Made by a program: the position numbers and the translations under genes
The notes under the pieces: generated by a model
What the model was told of the DNA's origin: nothing
The model's input: only the letters and a program-made list of their open reading frames with translations
The model's database searches: none
Assembly: GCA_949298405.1 (NCBI GenBank)
Contig: CASFWA010000001.1
Coordinates: 349,127 to 413,126, forward strand
Origin: an uncultured Pseudomonadota bacterium
Lineage (GTDB): Bacteria > Pseudomonadota > Alphaproteobacteria > Rs-D84
Reading direction: 5' to 3'
Length of the DNA: 64,000 nucleotides
Part shown: piece by piece, positions 54,279 to 63,572 of the stretch
Numbering within the stretch: position 1 is the first letter of the stretch
Layout: every line of letters starts with the position of its first letter

Positions 54279-57200
54279 ATGATGAAAAAGACAATATTTG
54301 TTATGTTCTGTTTGGCGCCTTTTGCGGCTAATGCGGAAATTTATTACCCAGATAACCAATACGGTTCTACATTTGATACAAGTGGGTTGACTGTTAGCGA
54401 TATGTCAATCGGGTATGCGTATTCAGACCCTGTGGATGGTAATTATTATGCAGGTACTGATATTAGTCAGGCAAATTTTTCAATACGTTCTGATGGACCT
54501 ATTGTCGTAGATGGAACGCTTTCTATCGCAGAAGGGTATGTTTTGGGTTTGGGTGCTAATGCAATACCTGCAACGCCTATTGATATGACATTTAATGTCA
54601 TTGATGCAAATGGTACACTTACAATAGAAGATGCAGATACTCTTACTATTTCGGGTTCTGTGACCGCGGATGCGGGGTTGGCGGCGCAGGCAAATGTAAT
54701 GACTTCTGGTGCTATTAATTTAAACGGTGGAAATGCGACTTTAACGGTTGCAGAAGGCTTAACTGTTGCACAGTTTACTAATGATGGTACCGGAAATGTA
54801 AGTATTAGTGCAGGAAGCATAACTTCTAATGGTGCAATTCAAAATGGTGAGGCTGGCGGTAGTTTCACAATGCTATCGGGTGGGGATATAACTTCTTCCG
54901 GTAGTATCGAGAATTCTGGTGCTTCAATGGAGATAGGAAGAATCGCGAAAGACGATGTCGTTAATATCTCGTTGACTGGTGGCGCAACAATGAAAAACGA
55001 TTCGAATGATAGTACAATGACTATCAATGCGGATAGTTTGTCTATTGCTGGGGGTGATGGTCAAAATCCATCTTTTGTTAATAAGGGGAATTTATACGCA
55101 ACCATTACAGGTGAAACAAATTTGGCATTTGGATTCGACCTTAGTGCAATGCAATCTTCAAATACTTTTCATTTAGATACTGGTACTTTGGTTTTTGGAC
55201 CGGGGGCTGATAATGATTTGTGGTTACAGATTTCAGCAAATAATTTAAATGAATTTTACTTGGCGGTTCGTGAAGGAACCTTGACCTTGACTGATATTGT
55301 TAATGGGCAGGGAAATGCAAATGCTAATATGGATTTGATAGCAAATTCTATTACAGCCGATTCTGTCACAAATAATGCATCGGCAGCAGATACTGGATTG
55401 AGTATTTCTACTGTTGAAGGTTCGGCAGGTGAAATTAATATCTCTGGTGTTGTAAATAGTGTTGCAGGGTCTATAACTTCTATTGATGCAGATGGAAATT
55501 TAATCATAGGTGGCAATGTTTCTAATAATGGGGATATGTCACTGAGTGGTGCTACTGTGCAATTGGCAGCGGTTTCAAATAATGGTGGAAGTTTAGAAAT
55601 TGTGTCGCCAACAAGTGAAACTGGTGCAATAACAATTAGTGGTAATCTTACAAATAATAGCGGAACGGCTTTAATTAATGCACGTGATATTTCTATTTCT
55701 GGTATTGTCACAAATGGTTCTGGTGAAATGACAATAAAAGGTTCCGATACTTCTGGTAGTGACTTGTCTTTGGGTGCCTTGGCAGTTGATGGTGGTACCG
55801 TGAATTTAAATGCATTGGTTGGTGGGGTCACAGTTGCTAATGCATTATCCGTTTCAAATGGTATGTTGAATATTGATAAATCAACAACTTCTTTGACGGT
55901 GGGGCAAACAATTGATATTGCCGGAAATATTTCATTAAGTAATATAAGTGCGGTTGCAAATGGTGATGTTAATATTGCGGCTTCTGGTGCACAAGGGTTT
56001 AATTTAATTTCTAGTAACGGTTCTATAAATATTGCCGGAGGAATTAATGCAACAGATTCATTGGTCGCACGTAGTATGACTTTATCTGCTGCAAATATAT
56101 CTGTTGAACAGGATGTTAATGTCGCAGGATTAGGAAATGTTGTTTTTGGTACGCAGAATTCACAAAATCTTAATGTGACAGGTGATGTAATCTCTAATAA
56201 TGGTGGAAAAATTAAATTTGTCACTGGTAGTACAACAGTAGGTTCTTTGACAAATGTTGGTACCACAAATGGACAGATTGTTGCGTCAGGAAGTCAAATT
56301 GTTGCAACAAATGGTAGTATAGATATTGACGGTGGTGTTTGGTTTAATTCTACAACACCTACAACAGGTTTAGTTATTAATGGAACAAATAGTTTAACCT
56401 TGCAAACGAATCAGTCTGAGATAGATTTAGCAGGTGGGATTTCGGTTGCGGAAGGTAATACTTTGACTGTAAATGCTGCAACCGCAGCGTCGTTACTGGG
56501 GCAGGTCGTTAATGCTGGTGTGTTAGATATCGATGCAAATACGGTCGCTGAATTTGATAATAAAATTACAAATTCTGGTACTTTGACTGTAAATGCACAG
56601 GTTATTAATGGTGCAGATATTACAAATACTTCTTCTGCATCCTTGATTGCGTCTGGGAATGTGACATTAGGTGATATAGTTAATAGCGATGATTTGGTAG
56701 TAAAAGGTGCGGCAATATCTACTGGTACAATTGATGTGACCGGGGGTGTGATGGATGTCACAGGAAATTCTTTGGCATCTGATTTTATGACAGTTGCATC
56801 TGGGGTCGCAAATATAAATGCTAATACTATTAGTGTCGAGAATAATGTTTCTGTTACGGGTGATTTAGTTCAAGGTGCAGAAACAGGCGCGTTAAATTTG
56901 ACAAGTAATGATTTTGCCTTGACATCTGGTGGTGCGCTAAGTGTTAGCGGTGCATTTAATGCAAATGCAGGAAGCGCAAGATATGTTTTTGATGATGCCG
57001 CAACATTTGGTGGACCTATAACTGTTGCAAATGGTGCGTCTGTAAACTTTAATGCCGCGTCAATAAGCGCAAAAGACTTATCTAATTCTGGAACTTTATC
57101 TTTGGTTGCAGATGATGGAATCAGTTTGGGTGTTATTACAAATACTGGTGATTTAACATTAGATTCTGGCGCAGGAATTTCAGAAGTTACAACATTTATA

Positions 57201-59312
57201 ATGGGAAATACAGGAACTGTTGAACTTGGTGGTGCAGGGCTTACATCAGAAGGTGCGTTCTCTGTTGATGGAATGTTGTATCAGAATTATGCCTCTTCTT
57301 TAAATGCTGGTGATGTAAATGTTATTTCTGATAATTATGTAATAACCGCGTCTAATTTTAATGCTGCTTCTGGTATTAATCAGATTTCTGGGGAAATGAC
57401 CGTAAATTCTAGTGATATTGATGTCGGTGGCAGTATACAAGCGGTTGATTTGAAGTTATATGCAAATCCTTCGACAAACTGGATGGATGTAAATGTTGCC
57501 GGTTCTGTATCTGGTGGTGTTGGCTTCTTCGGTATAGAACAAATGACCATCGGTGAAAATTATATTTTTGATAACGGTAGTTCTTTGAATGCGGCAATTT
57601 TGCCTTATGCGGCGGGACCCGCGATGAATTCTACAACACGTAATTACTGGGCTTCCGTTAGTTTGAACGAAGATGATACTTTGGGGATTATCACGAATCC
57701 TGAAGACGCACAGGCTATGATTACTGTTGGTGGTGAATTTGTGTCGAATGTGTCTGGCTTTGGTGTTCATTCTGATAATTCGCCTTTACAAGATGGACAA
57801 ATTGGAATTAATTTGTTTGATATTGTAAATCAAGGAACTGCCATTTGGTTGGTTCATGCAGATGATGGTATCCGTGAATTAGGTGATAAAATACGTAATC
57901 TGAATGTTAACTTCTGTAATGCAGACGGTAGTATTTGCTTTAACTATCTGGATTCTTTGGATACAAATAATGGTGCAAGTGAAGATTTGCCTGCTTATTT
58001 ATCTATGCGTGATACAGATGGTGACGGACAGGCAGATAGTATTTATATCGTATTTGACCCAAGATTTGGTGGCCCCGTTGAAGTATTTAAAATACAGCCT
58101 ATTGTTGGACGTACGGAGCCTCATACAGAAGGCGAATATGTTTCTGCTGGTGCCTTGGATAATTTAATTGAAGGTCAGTTGTTGAATACAGGATTCTTTA
58201 ATAATAATCCTATCGAGGTAATACCTGTTATGTTCAAGGGCACAAATTTAGAAACAATGGCCCAAGAATTGTACAATCGTATGGAATATTATTACATGAA
58301 TCGTGACGGGGCGTTTTTATCTAGGTTTAGTCGTTTGTTCCAAGCTCGTGAACTTGAACAAATTGCAGGAAGTATCGCTTTGAATGAACATACAAACTTC
58401 CGTTCGTTTGAAGATAGAATGTTTGATGAATTTATCTGGAATCGTAACCGCAGTTTGAAAAAAGCGTGGTTGGATGTAGATTTTGGTATGTTCAATCAGA
58501 AAGTTTCAGATGGTAAACGCGTTGATGGTAATCGCTTTAATGTATCCGGTGGATTCGATTGGCAGCATTCTGAAACAATGATCTTAGGTTTAACAGGACG
58601 TATTTCTAATATGTCTAGTGAAAACTTTGATTCTATGGATTTAGGATATATGCCAGGTGAATCTATTTTAGGGCAGGTTAAAACAAATGTTGCAGATACA
58701 AATCTGGGACTTGGTGGTTATATGATGAAAACTTTGGGTGAAAAGACTCGTGTTTATGGTAATGCGTTCTTGGATATTCACTTCTTAGATGTTTTACGTG
58801 AGCAGAATTTTGTTGCGCCTATCGACGGTTCTGGTACTGCATTTAGTTTGATTAGTGAATGGGGCTTGTTGCATGATTGGTTAAACGAATACATTGTTGG
58901 TAATATGTATGCTCGCGTTGGATATAACTTCGGGTTCTCGGTCAAAGAAAAAGCAGCAAATCAAGATTATATGAACTTGAAATCTGACGGTTATTTAATC
59001 TTGACACCGGGGTATTCTTTAATTGCGCAGAAACGCATATATCCTTCTGCTTGGTTCCAGATTCGCCCATATGCTTCTATTGGTGTAGAATATGATGTAT
59101 TGGGTGCGCCTGATTTCACAAAGTATAAGTTTGCATTAGCACATTCTTATACAAAGTATGATGTTGATATTGACCCATTGTGGGCAAATATTGGCGGAGG
59201 TGTAGAATTGTTATCTGCATCCGGAATTCAGGTCGGGTTGGATTATCGCTATCAATATAATCCGGCAATACAATTACATAATATAAAAGTGTCTGGTTCA
59301 TATAGATTCTAA
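54279..59312 (+). CDS. Giant autotransporter-type adhesin, beta-helix passenger and beta-barrel
   Basis: 1677 residues; AGGAAG precedes an ATGATG start. Signal peptide MMKKTIFVMFCLAPFAANA. From about 60 to 1130 run short repeated beta-strands rich in Gly, Asn, Thr and Ala (TLTISGSVTADAG, GNVSNNGDMSLSG), the pattern of right-handed beta-helix passengers. A calcium-loop-like DTDGDGQADS is near 1246. The C-terminal 250-300 residues form a barrel of the autotransporter type ending GSYRF. It would be secreted through its own barrel and displayed on the surface. Passenger cysteines are nearly absent, as usual. Target unknown. Confidence 0.82.
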   Translation: MMKKTIFVMFCLAPFAANAEIYYPDNQYGSTFDTSGLTVSDMSIGYAYSDPVDGNYYAGTDISQANFSIRSDGPIVVDGTLSIAEGYVLGLGANAIPATPIDMTFNVIDANGTLTIEDADTLTISGSVTADAGLAAQANVMTSGAINLNGGNATLTVAEGLTVAQFTNDGTGNVSISAGSITSNGAIQNGEAGGSFTMLSGGDITSSGSIENSGASMEIGRIAKDDVVNISLTGGATMKNDSNDSTMTINADSLSIAGGDGQNPSFVNKGNLYATITGETNLAFGFDLSAMQSSNTFHLDTGTLVFGPGADNDLWLQISANNLNEFYLAVREGTLTLTDIVNGQGNANANMDLIANSITADSVTNNASAADTGLSISTVEGSAGEINISGVVNSVAGSITSIDADGNLIIGGNVSNNGDMSLSGATVQLAAVSNNGGSLEIVSPTSETGAITISGNLTNNSGTALINARDISISGIVTNGSGEMTIKGSDTSGSDLSLGALAVDGGTVNLNALVGGVTVANALSVSNGMLNIDKSTTSLTVGQTIDIAGNISLSNISAVANGDVNIAASGAQGFNLISSNGSINIAGGINATDSLVARSMTLSAANISVEQDVNVAGLGNVVFGTQNSQNLNVTGDVISNNGGKIKFVTGSTTVGSLTNVGTTNGQIVASGSQIVATNGSIDIDGGVWFNSTTPTTGLVINGTNSLTLQTNQSEIDLAGGISVAEGNTLTVNAATAASLLGQVVNAGVLDIDANTVAEFDNKITNSGTLTVNAQVINGADITNTSSASLIASGNVTLGDIVNSDDLVVKGAAISTGTIDVTGGVMDVTGNSLASDFMTVASGVANINANTISVENNVSVTGDLVQGAETGALNLTSNDFALTSGGALSVSGAFNANAGSARYVFDDAATFGGPITVANGASVNFNAASISAKDLSNSGTLSLVADDGISLGVITNTGDLTLDSGAGISEVTTFIMGNTGTVELGGAGLTSEGAFSVDGMLYQNYASSLNAGDVNVISDNYVITASNFNAASGINQISGEMTVNSSDIDVGGSIQAVDLKLYANPSTNWMDVNVAGSVSGGVGFFGIEQMTIGENYIFDNGSSLNAAILPYAAGPAMNSTTRNYWASVSLNEDDTLGIITNPEDAQAMITVGGEFVSNVSGFGVHSDNSPLQDGQIGINLFDIVNQGTAIWLVHADDGIRELGDKIRNLNVNFCNADGSICFNYLDSLDTNNGASEDLPAYLSMRDTDGDGQADSIYIVFDPRFGGPVEVFKIQPIVGRTEPHTEGEYVSAGALDNLIEGQLLNTGFFNNNPIEVIPVMFKGTNLETMAQELYNRMEYYYMNRDGAFLSRFSRLFQARELEQIAGSIALNEHTNFRSFEDRMFDEFIWNRNRSLKKAWLDVDFGMFNQKVSDGKRVDGNRFNVSGGFDWQHSETMILGLTGRISNMSSENFDSMDLGYMPGESILGQVKTNVADTNLGLGGYMMKTLGEKTRVYGNAFLDIHFLDVLREQNFVAPIDGSGTAFSLISEWGLLHDWLNEYIVGNMYARVGYNFGFSVKEKAANQDYMNLKSDGYLILTPGYSLIAQKRIYPSAWFQIRPYASIGVEYDVLGAPDFTKYKFALAHSYTKYDVDIDPLWANIGGGVELLSASGIQVGLDYRYQYNPAIQLHNIKVSGSYRF

Positions 59313-59346
59313 AATAAAAGCCCCTGGACAAGGGGTTTTATTTTAG
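59309..59346 (+). terminator. Terminator of the autotransporter gene
   Basis: AAAATAAAAGCCCCT, loop, AGGGGTTTTATTTT. Confidence 0.85.
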
Positions 59347-59369
59347 AAACTTTAATACGTTTTTTATGT

Positions 59370-59404
59370 AAAAAATACCCCCACGATGAGGGGGATTTTA
59401 TATA
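59370..59404 (-). terminator. Terminator of ssb
   Basis: CCCCC (59379-59383) and GGGGG (59390-59394) with seven-base loop; on the minus strand it ends in T's. Confidence 0.8.
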
Positions 59405-59415
59405 TAATTTTTATA

Positions 59416-59877
59416 TTAAAATGGTATATCATCACCAATGTCTGATACAGATATTTCTTCACGGGGTTGGCTTGGTTGCGCAGATGGTGAATAATCGCCA
59501 CCCATTGACGCGCCGTCAAGCGATTTTGAACCGCTTAGAATTACCATCTGACCAGCAAATGGATTAAGTATTACTTCTGTTGTGTAAACATCCGCACCTT
59601 GTTGGTTTTGCCATTTGCGTGTACGTAAAGAGCCTTCTATATAAACCTTTGTGCCTTTTTGTAACATACGTTCTGCAACATCTGCAAGGCTTGGATTGAA
59701 AATTACAACGCGATGCCATTCTGTTTGTTCTTTCTGTTCACCAGATTGTCTGTCGCGCCAACGGTCAGATGTCGCAAGAGAAAAACTGACTACTTTTTGT
59801 CCGCTTTGCAGGGGTCTGACTTGAGGGTCTTGCCCCACATTCCCTACTAATATAACTTTGTTTATACTGCCTGCCAT
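59416..59877 (-). CDS. ssb: Single-stranded DNA-binding protein
   Basis: 153 residues. OB fold: SINKVILVGNVGQDPQVRPL, TEWHRVVIF, GTKVYIEGSLRTRKWQ. A flexible Gly/Ser/Pro linker leads to the acidic tip DIGDDIPF, which recruits replication and repair proteins. AAAGGAAGCGATA precedes the ATG. Divergent from the structured RNA promoter. Confidence 0.97.
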   Translation of the reverse strand: MAGSINKVILVGNVGQDPQVRPLQSGQKVVSFSLATSDRWRDRQSGEQKEQTEWHRVVIFNPSLADVAERMLQKGTKVYIEGSLRTRKWQNQQGADVYTTEVILNPFAGQMVILSGSKSLDGASMGGDYSPSAQPSQPREEISVSDIGDDIPF

Positions 59878-59954
59878 TATCGCTTCCTTTGTTATAATTT
59901 ATAACAATAATTTGAGCAGCAAAACAAAAAAAAAGCAAGAAAAAACATATTTAC

Positions 59955-59983
59955 TTGTCTTAAATAACTAAATTGGTTATAAT
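59955..59983 (+). promoter_or_regulatory. Promoter of a structured RNA
   Basis: TTGTCT (59955-59960), 17 bases, TATAAT (59978-59983). Start of transcription about 59990. Confidence 0.65.
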
Positions 59984-59989
59984 TTTTTT

Positions 59990-60245
59990 TGAATCAGCAG
60001 GGATGTTGGCTCAGGGGCATAAGAAACCCCATAGTAAGGGCAGACATTTAATCGTGTCTGTTATCCGGCAGTAAAAATGTCGGCGCGTAGAAAGCGCCGT
60101 ATATTTTGTTTTCTTCCCGATATTTTTGTCGGGGAGCCTGTGGCTATAAAATAGCATCTGTATGATGTAAAAGCCACAGGGGTCATGCTTACTATGATTT
60201 TCTTAACTCCCCGACCGCCAGTGTTCCTTGGCGGTTTATTTTTTA
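59990..60245 (+). ncRNA. Candidate structured non-coding RNA or regulatory leader, about 255 nt
   Basis: It begins after a good promoter and ends in a hairpin with T-run. Visible stems: GGGG/CCCC around 60015-60030; CAGACA/TGTCTG at 60041-60060; GGCGC/GCGCC near 60082-60098; CCTGTGGCT (60137) with AGCCACAGG (ends 60180). GTCGGGGAG (60128-60136) can pair with CTCCCCGAC (60207-60215) or, exclusively, the T-CGGGGAG part with CTTCCCGA (60113-60120). The motifs of tmRNA, RNase P, SRP RNA and 6S RNA are not evident. The gene at 60262 starts 16 bases after the terminator, so an attenuator/riboswitch arrangement is also possible. Confidence 0.5.
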
Positions 60246-60246
60246 A
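60214..60246 (+). terminator. Terminator of the structured RNA
   Basis: ACCGCCA (60214-60220), loop GTGTTCC, TGGCGGT (60229-60235), then TTATTTTTT. Confidence 0.85.
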
Positions 60247-60261
60247 CAAAAAGGAATAGAT

Positions 60262-60813
60262 ATGAGGGGAGTTTTATTTTCTATATTGGGGATGTTAATT
60301 GTTTCTACGCCCGTTTTTGCTTCGGGATGGTTACAAATCGGAGAAAGGTGTGTACCCGGTTCTACTTTTGATGACCCAGATGGTGAGTGTATAAATCAGG
60401 CGTATTGTTATCATGAATCAGGAAGTGATTTTGGTGCTTGTATTGAAAATTGTAGTGAAGCACCGTTGTTTTATACAACTATTTCAACTGGGTATTGGTC
60501 TAGACGTTGTGCGGATTGTGAAATAGCAGAAAATTGTCCAGTTAAAACAGTTTATTCGTGTGCTATGGGTTGGTACGGTGTAACCACAGATGGAAAAACA
60601 GGGTGTACAAAATGCCCCGCGGTTGCCGGAATTAGCAATATTCAATCTATCCCTTGGACTGCACCAGACGGTAGTAATAATCATTCAATAACGGATTGCT
60701 TTATCTTAGGTGGTGGTTCCAGCAGCGATGAAACAGGTAGTTTTGAAATTGCGTCTATGGCGGATAATGGTGATGGTACCCAGACAACTTCAAAATGTTA
60801 TTATTCAAATTAA
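60262..60813 (+). CDS. Secreted cysteine-rich protein with GCC2-like unit
   Basis: 183 residues; AAAAAGGAATAG precedes the ATG; signal peptide MRGVLFSILGMLIVSTPVFA. About 14 cysteines: CVPGST, CINQAYCYHES, ACIENCSE, CADCEIAENC, then CAMGWYGVTTDGKTGCTKCP, the C-x-x-G-x-x-G...C..C-P spacing seen in the 13366 protein. A surface or secreted disulphide-rich role is inferred. It is 16 bases downstream of the structured RNA's terminator, which could control it. Confidence 0.7.
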   Translation: MRGVLFSILGMLIVSTPVFASGWLQIGERCVPGSTFDDPDGECINQAYCYHESGSDFGACIENCSEAPLFYTTISTGYWSRRCADCEIAENCPVKTVYSCAMGWYGVTTDGKTGCTKCPAVAGISNIQSIPWTAPDGSNNHSITDCFILGGGSSSDETGSFEIASMADNGDGTQTTSKCYYSN

Positions 60814-60830
60814 TATCTTGTTGTGGAAAC

Positions 60831-60859
60831 TTGACTTTTTGACAAAAAAATTATATAAT
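60831..60859 (+). promoter_or_regulatory. Promoter of rho
   Basis: TTGACT (60831-60836), 17 bases, TATAAT (60854-60859). A leader of about 50 bases contains GGAAC...GTTCC, a possible small hairpin. Confidence 0.75.
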
Positions 60860-60916
60860 GTAATGGTCTAATTAAGGGAACTTGTTCTGGTTCCTGTTTC
60901 CACAAAAGGATTTTTT

Positions 60917-62185
60917 ATGCATATTAACGAATTAAAGGCTAAGTCGCCCCAGCAGTTGTTGAAAATGGCGGAGGATATGGGAATTGAAAATCCGTCACAG
61001 TTAAATGTACAGCAATTACGTTTCGCGGTTATGCGTGTGTATGCTTCAGATAAAAAAGTCACGCTTATCGGGGATGGCGTTTTGGAACGTATGCAAGATG
61101 GTTTCGGGTTCTTGCGTGCACCAGAAAGTAATTATCTGGCTGGCCCAGATGATTTGTATGTGTCGCCGGCGTTAATTAAAAAATATGGTCTTAAAACAGG
61201 CGATTATGTAGAAGGACAAATTCAGGCACCGCAAAACGAATCTGAACGTTATTTCGCACTGGAAACTATTGAACGTGTAAATGGCGGCGACCCAGATAAG
61301 TTGCGTCATCGTGTGTCTTTTGATGATATGACACCTTTATATCCTGATGAAATGCTGAAAATGGAAGTCGAAAACGATAAAGATAAGGGACGTAGTTTGT
61401 CTGCGCGCGTTATCGATTTGATTTCCCCAACTGGTAAAGGACAACGTAGTTTGATTGTTGCACCACCGCGTACTGGTAAAACAGTTATGTTGCAGAATAT
61501 CGCGCATTCTATTGCAACAAACTATCCAGATGTAAAATTAATTGTCTTGTTGATTGATGAACGACCAGAAGAAGTGACCGATATGCAACGTAGCGTCAAA
61601 GGCGAAGTTATTTCTTCAACTTTTGATGAACCTGCGGCACGTCATATTCAAGTTGCAGAAATGGTTATAGAAAAAGCCAAAAGATTAGTAGAAGCAGGTC
61701 AAGATGTTGTCATCTTGTTGGATTCTATTACTCGTTTGGGACGTGCGTATAATACAGTTGTTCCAAGTAGCGGAAAAGTCTTAACAGGTGGTGTTGATGC
61801 GTATGCATTACAAAGACCAAAACGTTTCTTTGGTGCGGCGCGCAATATTGAAGGTGGCGGTTCTTTGACCATTATTGCAACTGCGCTGGTCGATACCGGT
61901 TCAAAGATGGATGAAGTCATTTTTGAAGAATTTAAAGGAACAGGTAATAGCGAAATTATCTTAGATAGAAAGTTGTCTGATAAACGTGTTTATCCAGCGA
62001 TTGATATAACTAAGTCTGGAACTCGTAAAGAAGACTTGCTGGTCGGAAAAGATACTTTGACTAAAATGTATGTATTGCGTAGAATAATTAATCCTATGGG
62101 AACGTTGGAAGCAATGGAGTTCTTGTTGGATAAATTGCGTTTGACAAAGACAAATGCAGATTTTTTCAGTTCTATGAATCAATAA
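60917..62185 (+). CDS. rho: Transcription termination factor Rho
   Basis: 422 residues. N-terminal helix-extended-loop domain and cold-shock fold ([21 protein letters not shown] binds RNA), then the hexameric ATPase: Walker A APPRTGKT (182-189), Walker [18 protein letters not shown]-loop and R-loop ([20 protein letters not shown]). AAAAGGATTTTTT precedes the ATG. Full length. It ends many transcripts in this organism in addition to the visible hairpin terminators. Confidence 0.98.
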   Translation: MHINELKAKSPQQLLKMAEDMGIENPSQLNVQQLRFAVMRVYASDKKVTLIGDGVLERMQDGFGFLRAPESNYLAGPDDLYVSPALIKKYGLKTGDYVEGQIQAPQNESERYFALETIERVNGGDPDKLRHRVSFDDMTPLYPDEMLKMEVENDKDKGRSLSARVIDLISPTGKGQRSLIVAPPRTGKTVMLQNIAHSIATNYPDVKLIVLLIDERPEEVTDMQRSVKGEVISSTFDEPAARHIQVAEMVIEKAKRLVEAGQDVVILLDSITRLGRAYNTVVPSSGKVLTGGVDAYALQRPKRFFGAARNIEGGGSLTIIATALVDTGSKMDEVIFEEFKGTGNSEIILDRKLSDKRVYPAIDITKSGTRKEDLLVGKDTLTKMYVLRRIINPMGTLEAMEFLLDKLRLTKTNADFFSSMNQ

Positions 62186-62186
62186 A

Positions 62187-62216
62187 TATAAGCCTCGAAA
62201 GAGGCTTTTCTTTTAG
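62187..62216 (+). terminator. Terminator of rho
   Basis: AAGCCTC (62190-62196), GAAA tetraloop, GAGGCTT (62201-62207), then T's. Confidence 0.9.
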
Positions 62217-62234
62217 ATTTATAAGGAGAAGTAT

Positions 62235-62474
62235 ATGTATAAATTATATTTATACATTTTTTTATTTGTTGTGCTTTTTTTTGCTTATGTCATTGGTGTC
62301 AGACAAGGTAAAACGCAGTGCAGGGGGGATGTCGCTTTGTCTGCGGGTCAGGAAATGTTGCAGGAATATAATAAAAATTTAGAAAGTATGGAAAAAATAA
62401 ATGAAAAAGTTATTAGTACTGGGGTTGATGATATTCGTAACTTCTTGCACCAGAAATACACAATCGCAGACTAG
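62235..62474 (+). CDS. Small inner-membrane protein, Rz-like (i-spanin) layout
   Basis: 79 residues; AAGGAGAAG precedes the ATG. One N-terminal membrane helix (about 4-22: LYIFLFVVLFFAYVIGV) is followed by a charged helical region of 55 residues (EMLQEYNKNLESMEKINEKV), so the bulk would face the periplasm. The next gene, encoding a lipoprotein, starts inside this one in the +1 frame. This architecture is that of lambda Rz/Rz1 spanins. No homologue is recognised by sequence. Confidence 0.6.
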   Translation: MYKLYLYIFLFVVLFFAYVIGVRQGKTQCRGDVALSAGQEMLQEYNKNLESMEKINEKVISTGVDDIRNFLHQKYTIAD

Positions 62475-62595
62475 TTGTCTATGTCTGAAAGTGGATTGTG
62501 TGCCTATATATGGTCACGAAAGTGATTGGAATATGATAAGCGATGATTTGGCTAGAAACATTTATCGCCACAATTTATATTGTGAAAACAATTGA
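62401..62595 (+). CDS. Small lipoprotein overlapping the previous gene, Rz1-like (o-spanin) layout
   Basis: 64 residues: MKKLLVLGLMIFVTSC is a signal peptide with lipobox VTSC. The mature part has CLCLKVDC and a C-terminal YCENN. It overlaps the upstream gene by 74 bases in the +1 frame; GGAAAAAATAA lies before the ATG. Lambda Rz1 is a 40-residue mature lipoprotein nested within Rz; this mature protein is similar in length but is not proline-rich. The pair has no other phage genes around it. Confidence 0.6.
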   Translation: MKKLLVLGLMIFVTSCTRNTQSQTSCLCLKVDCVPIYGHESDWNMISDDLARNIYRHNLYCENN

Positions 62596-62619
62596 CAAAA
62601 TGTATCTTTTGTATAAAAT
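62592..62619 (+). promoter_or_regulatory. Promoter of the cryptic kinase-like gene
   Basis: TTGACA (62592-62597), 16 bases, TAAAAT (62614-62619). The ATG at 62630 is 11 bases after the -10. Confidence 0.55.
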
Positions 62620-62629
62620 GGTGCTTATT

Positions 62630-63568
62630 ATGGAAATGCAAAAATCAGAAAATAATTTTGATAATGGGGTAAAAAAATATGGGCATGTGTCTTTGACGCA
62701 TTTGTTTCGTCGCGAATTTGTTTCCAGGTCTTCAAGAATAAAGGACATCATAGAAAAGTGTGATGTTTCTACAACTATTGGGGCTTTGCCGAAAGAACTA
62801 AGAAACAGAAAAAAGAAAGAACAACTGTCTGAATGTACTAAGATTTTTGTACGTGCGGTGAACTATTTTTTGGAAGAAAACTTCTACGATTTATTATATA
62901 CTGAAGATGATATTACTTATTCTTTTGAAGAAATAGAAAGTATTTTTAGCACAAAATGTTTGTTTGAAATAAAAGGAAAAAGTTCAAAAGAGGCTAGACG
63001 CGGTGCGTTCGCATTCGTGGGAAAACTATCTTTCCCAGACTTAAATGCAGATTATGCTATTAAGGTTTTTTATGATGATGTAAATGTATGTTGCCATGGT
63101 GCTTTTTATGAAGTTGCAACCGCGTTAAATGCTTATAAAGCAGAACCGAAAAGCAATAATAAGGTTCATTTAGCATCTTTTTCAGAACATCCGTATATGT
63201 TATCTGACTGGGCGGGTGATGCCCCTGCAACTTATATAAATGAGAATAAATTTAAAATATTTGATATGAACCCAAGAGAAATGGCATCAAGAAACTTTCG
63301 TAACGGTAAAAGAATTGATTTTGGGGAAACTTACAGAACTGCTTATGGTGCGGCATCATATAAAGTAAGAAAGATGTTTAGAAAAATAGTCAATGCATCA
63401 GAAAAAGAAAATATAGATGCTTTAAATAAAATGTTTTTTGCTAATTATAATTATGTAGAAGAAAATGTTTTTAAAGAAGCATCTTGGCTGGCTTTTATGC
63501 ATTTCTATTATAATGAATGTTCACCAAAAATAGATGCTTACTTTAAAAAAATGTTTAAACAAAGATAA
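62630..63568 (+). CDS. Cryptic protein-kinase-fold protein
   Basis: 312 residues from the ATG at 62630; an ATG two codons later is equally possible and neither has a ribosome site. A 100-residue helical head precedes a region with kinase-like order: Lys145 in YAIKVF, Glu161 in FYEVATAL, hinge-like YMLSDWAGD, then Asp212 and Asn222 (FDMNPREMASRNF) and RIDFGET with Asp230-Phe-Gly. These match strand-3 Lys, helix-C Glu, catalytic-loop Asp/Asn and DFG. The catalytic loop lacks the usual His. No signal peptide. It could be an effector or toxin-type kinase; substrate unknown. Confidence 0.55.
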   Translation: MEMQKSENNFDNGVKKYGHVSLTHLFRREFVSRSSRIKDIIEKCDVSTTIGALPKELRNRKKKEQLSECTKIFVRAVNYFLEENFYDLLYTEDDITYSFEEIESIFSTKCLFEIKGKSSKEARRGAFAFVGKLSFPDLNADYAIKVFYDDVNVCCHGAFYEVATALNAYKAEPKSNNKVHLASFSEHPYMLSDWAGDAPATYINENKFKIFDMNPREMASRNFRNGKRIDFGETYRTAYGAASYKVRKMFRKIVNASEKENIDALNKMFFANYNYVEENVFKEASWLAFMHFYYNECSPKIDAYFKKMFKQR

Positions 63569-63572
63569 ATTT

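Noticed and set aside
55256-56266. Long minus-strand ORF inside the autotransporter
   Set aside because: It is the mirror of repetitive Gly/Asn/Thr codons; composition is proline/threonine-like with no start signal.
59995-60060. Short CCCCTGAGCC match to 6S RNA on the minus strand
   Set aside because: Promoter and terminator are both on the plus strand, and the rest of the 6S structure is missing.
60003-60074. A 23-codon ORF inside the structured RNA
   Set aside because: The possible ribosome site touches the ATG, and the stretch is explained by RNA stems.
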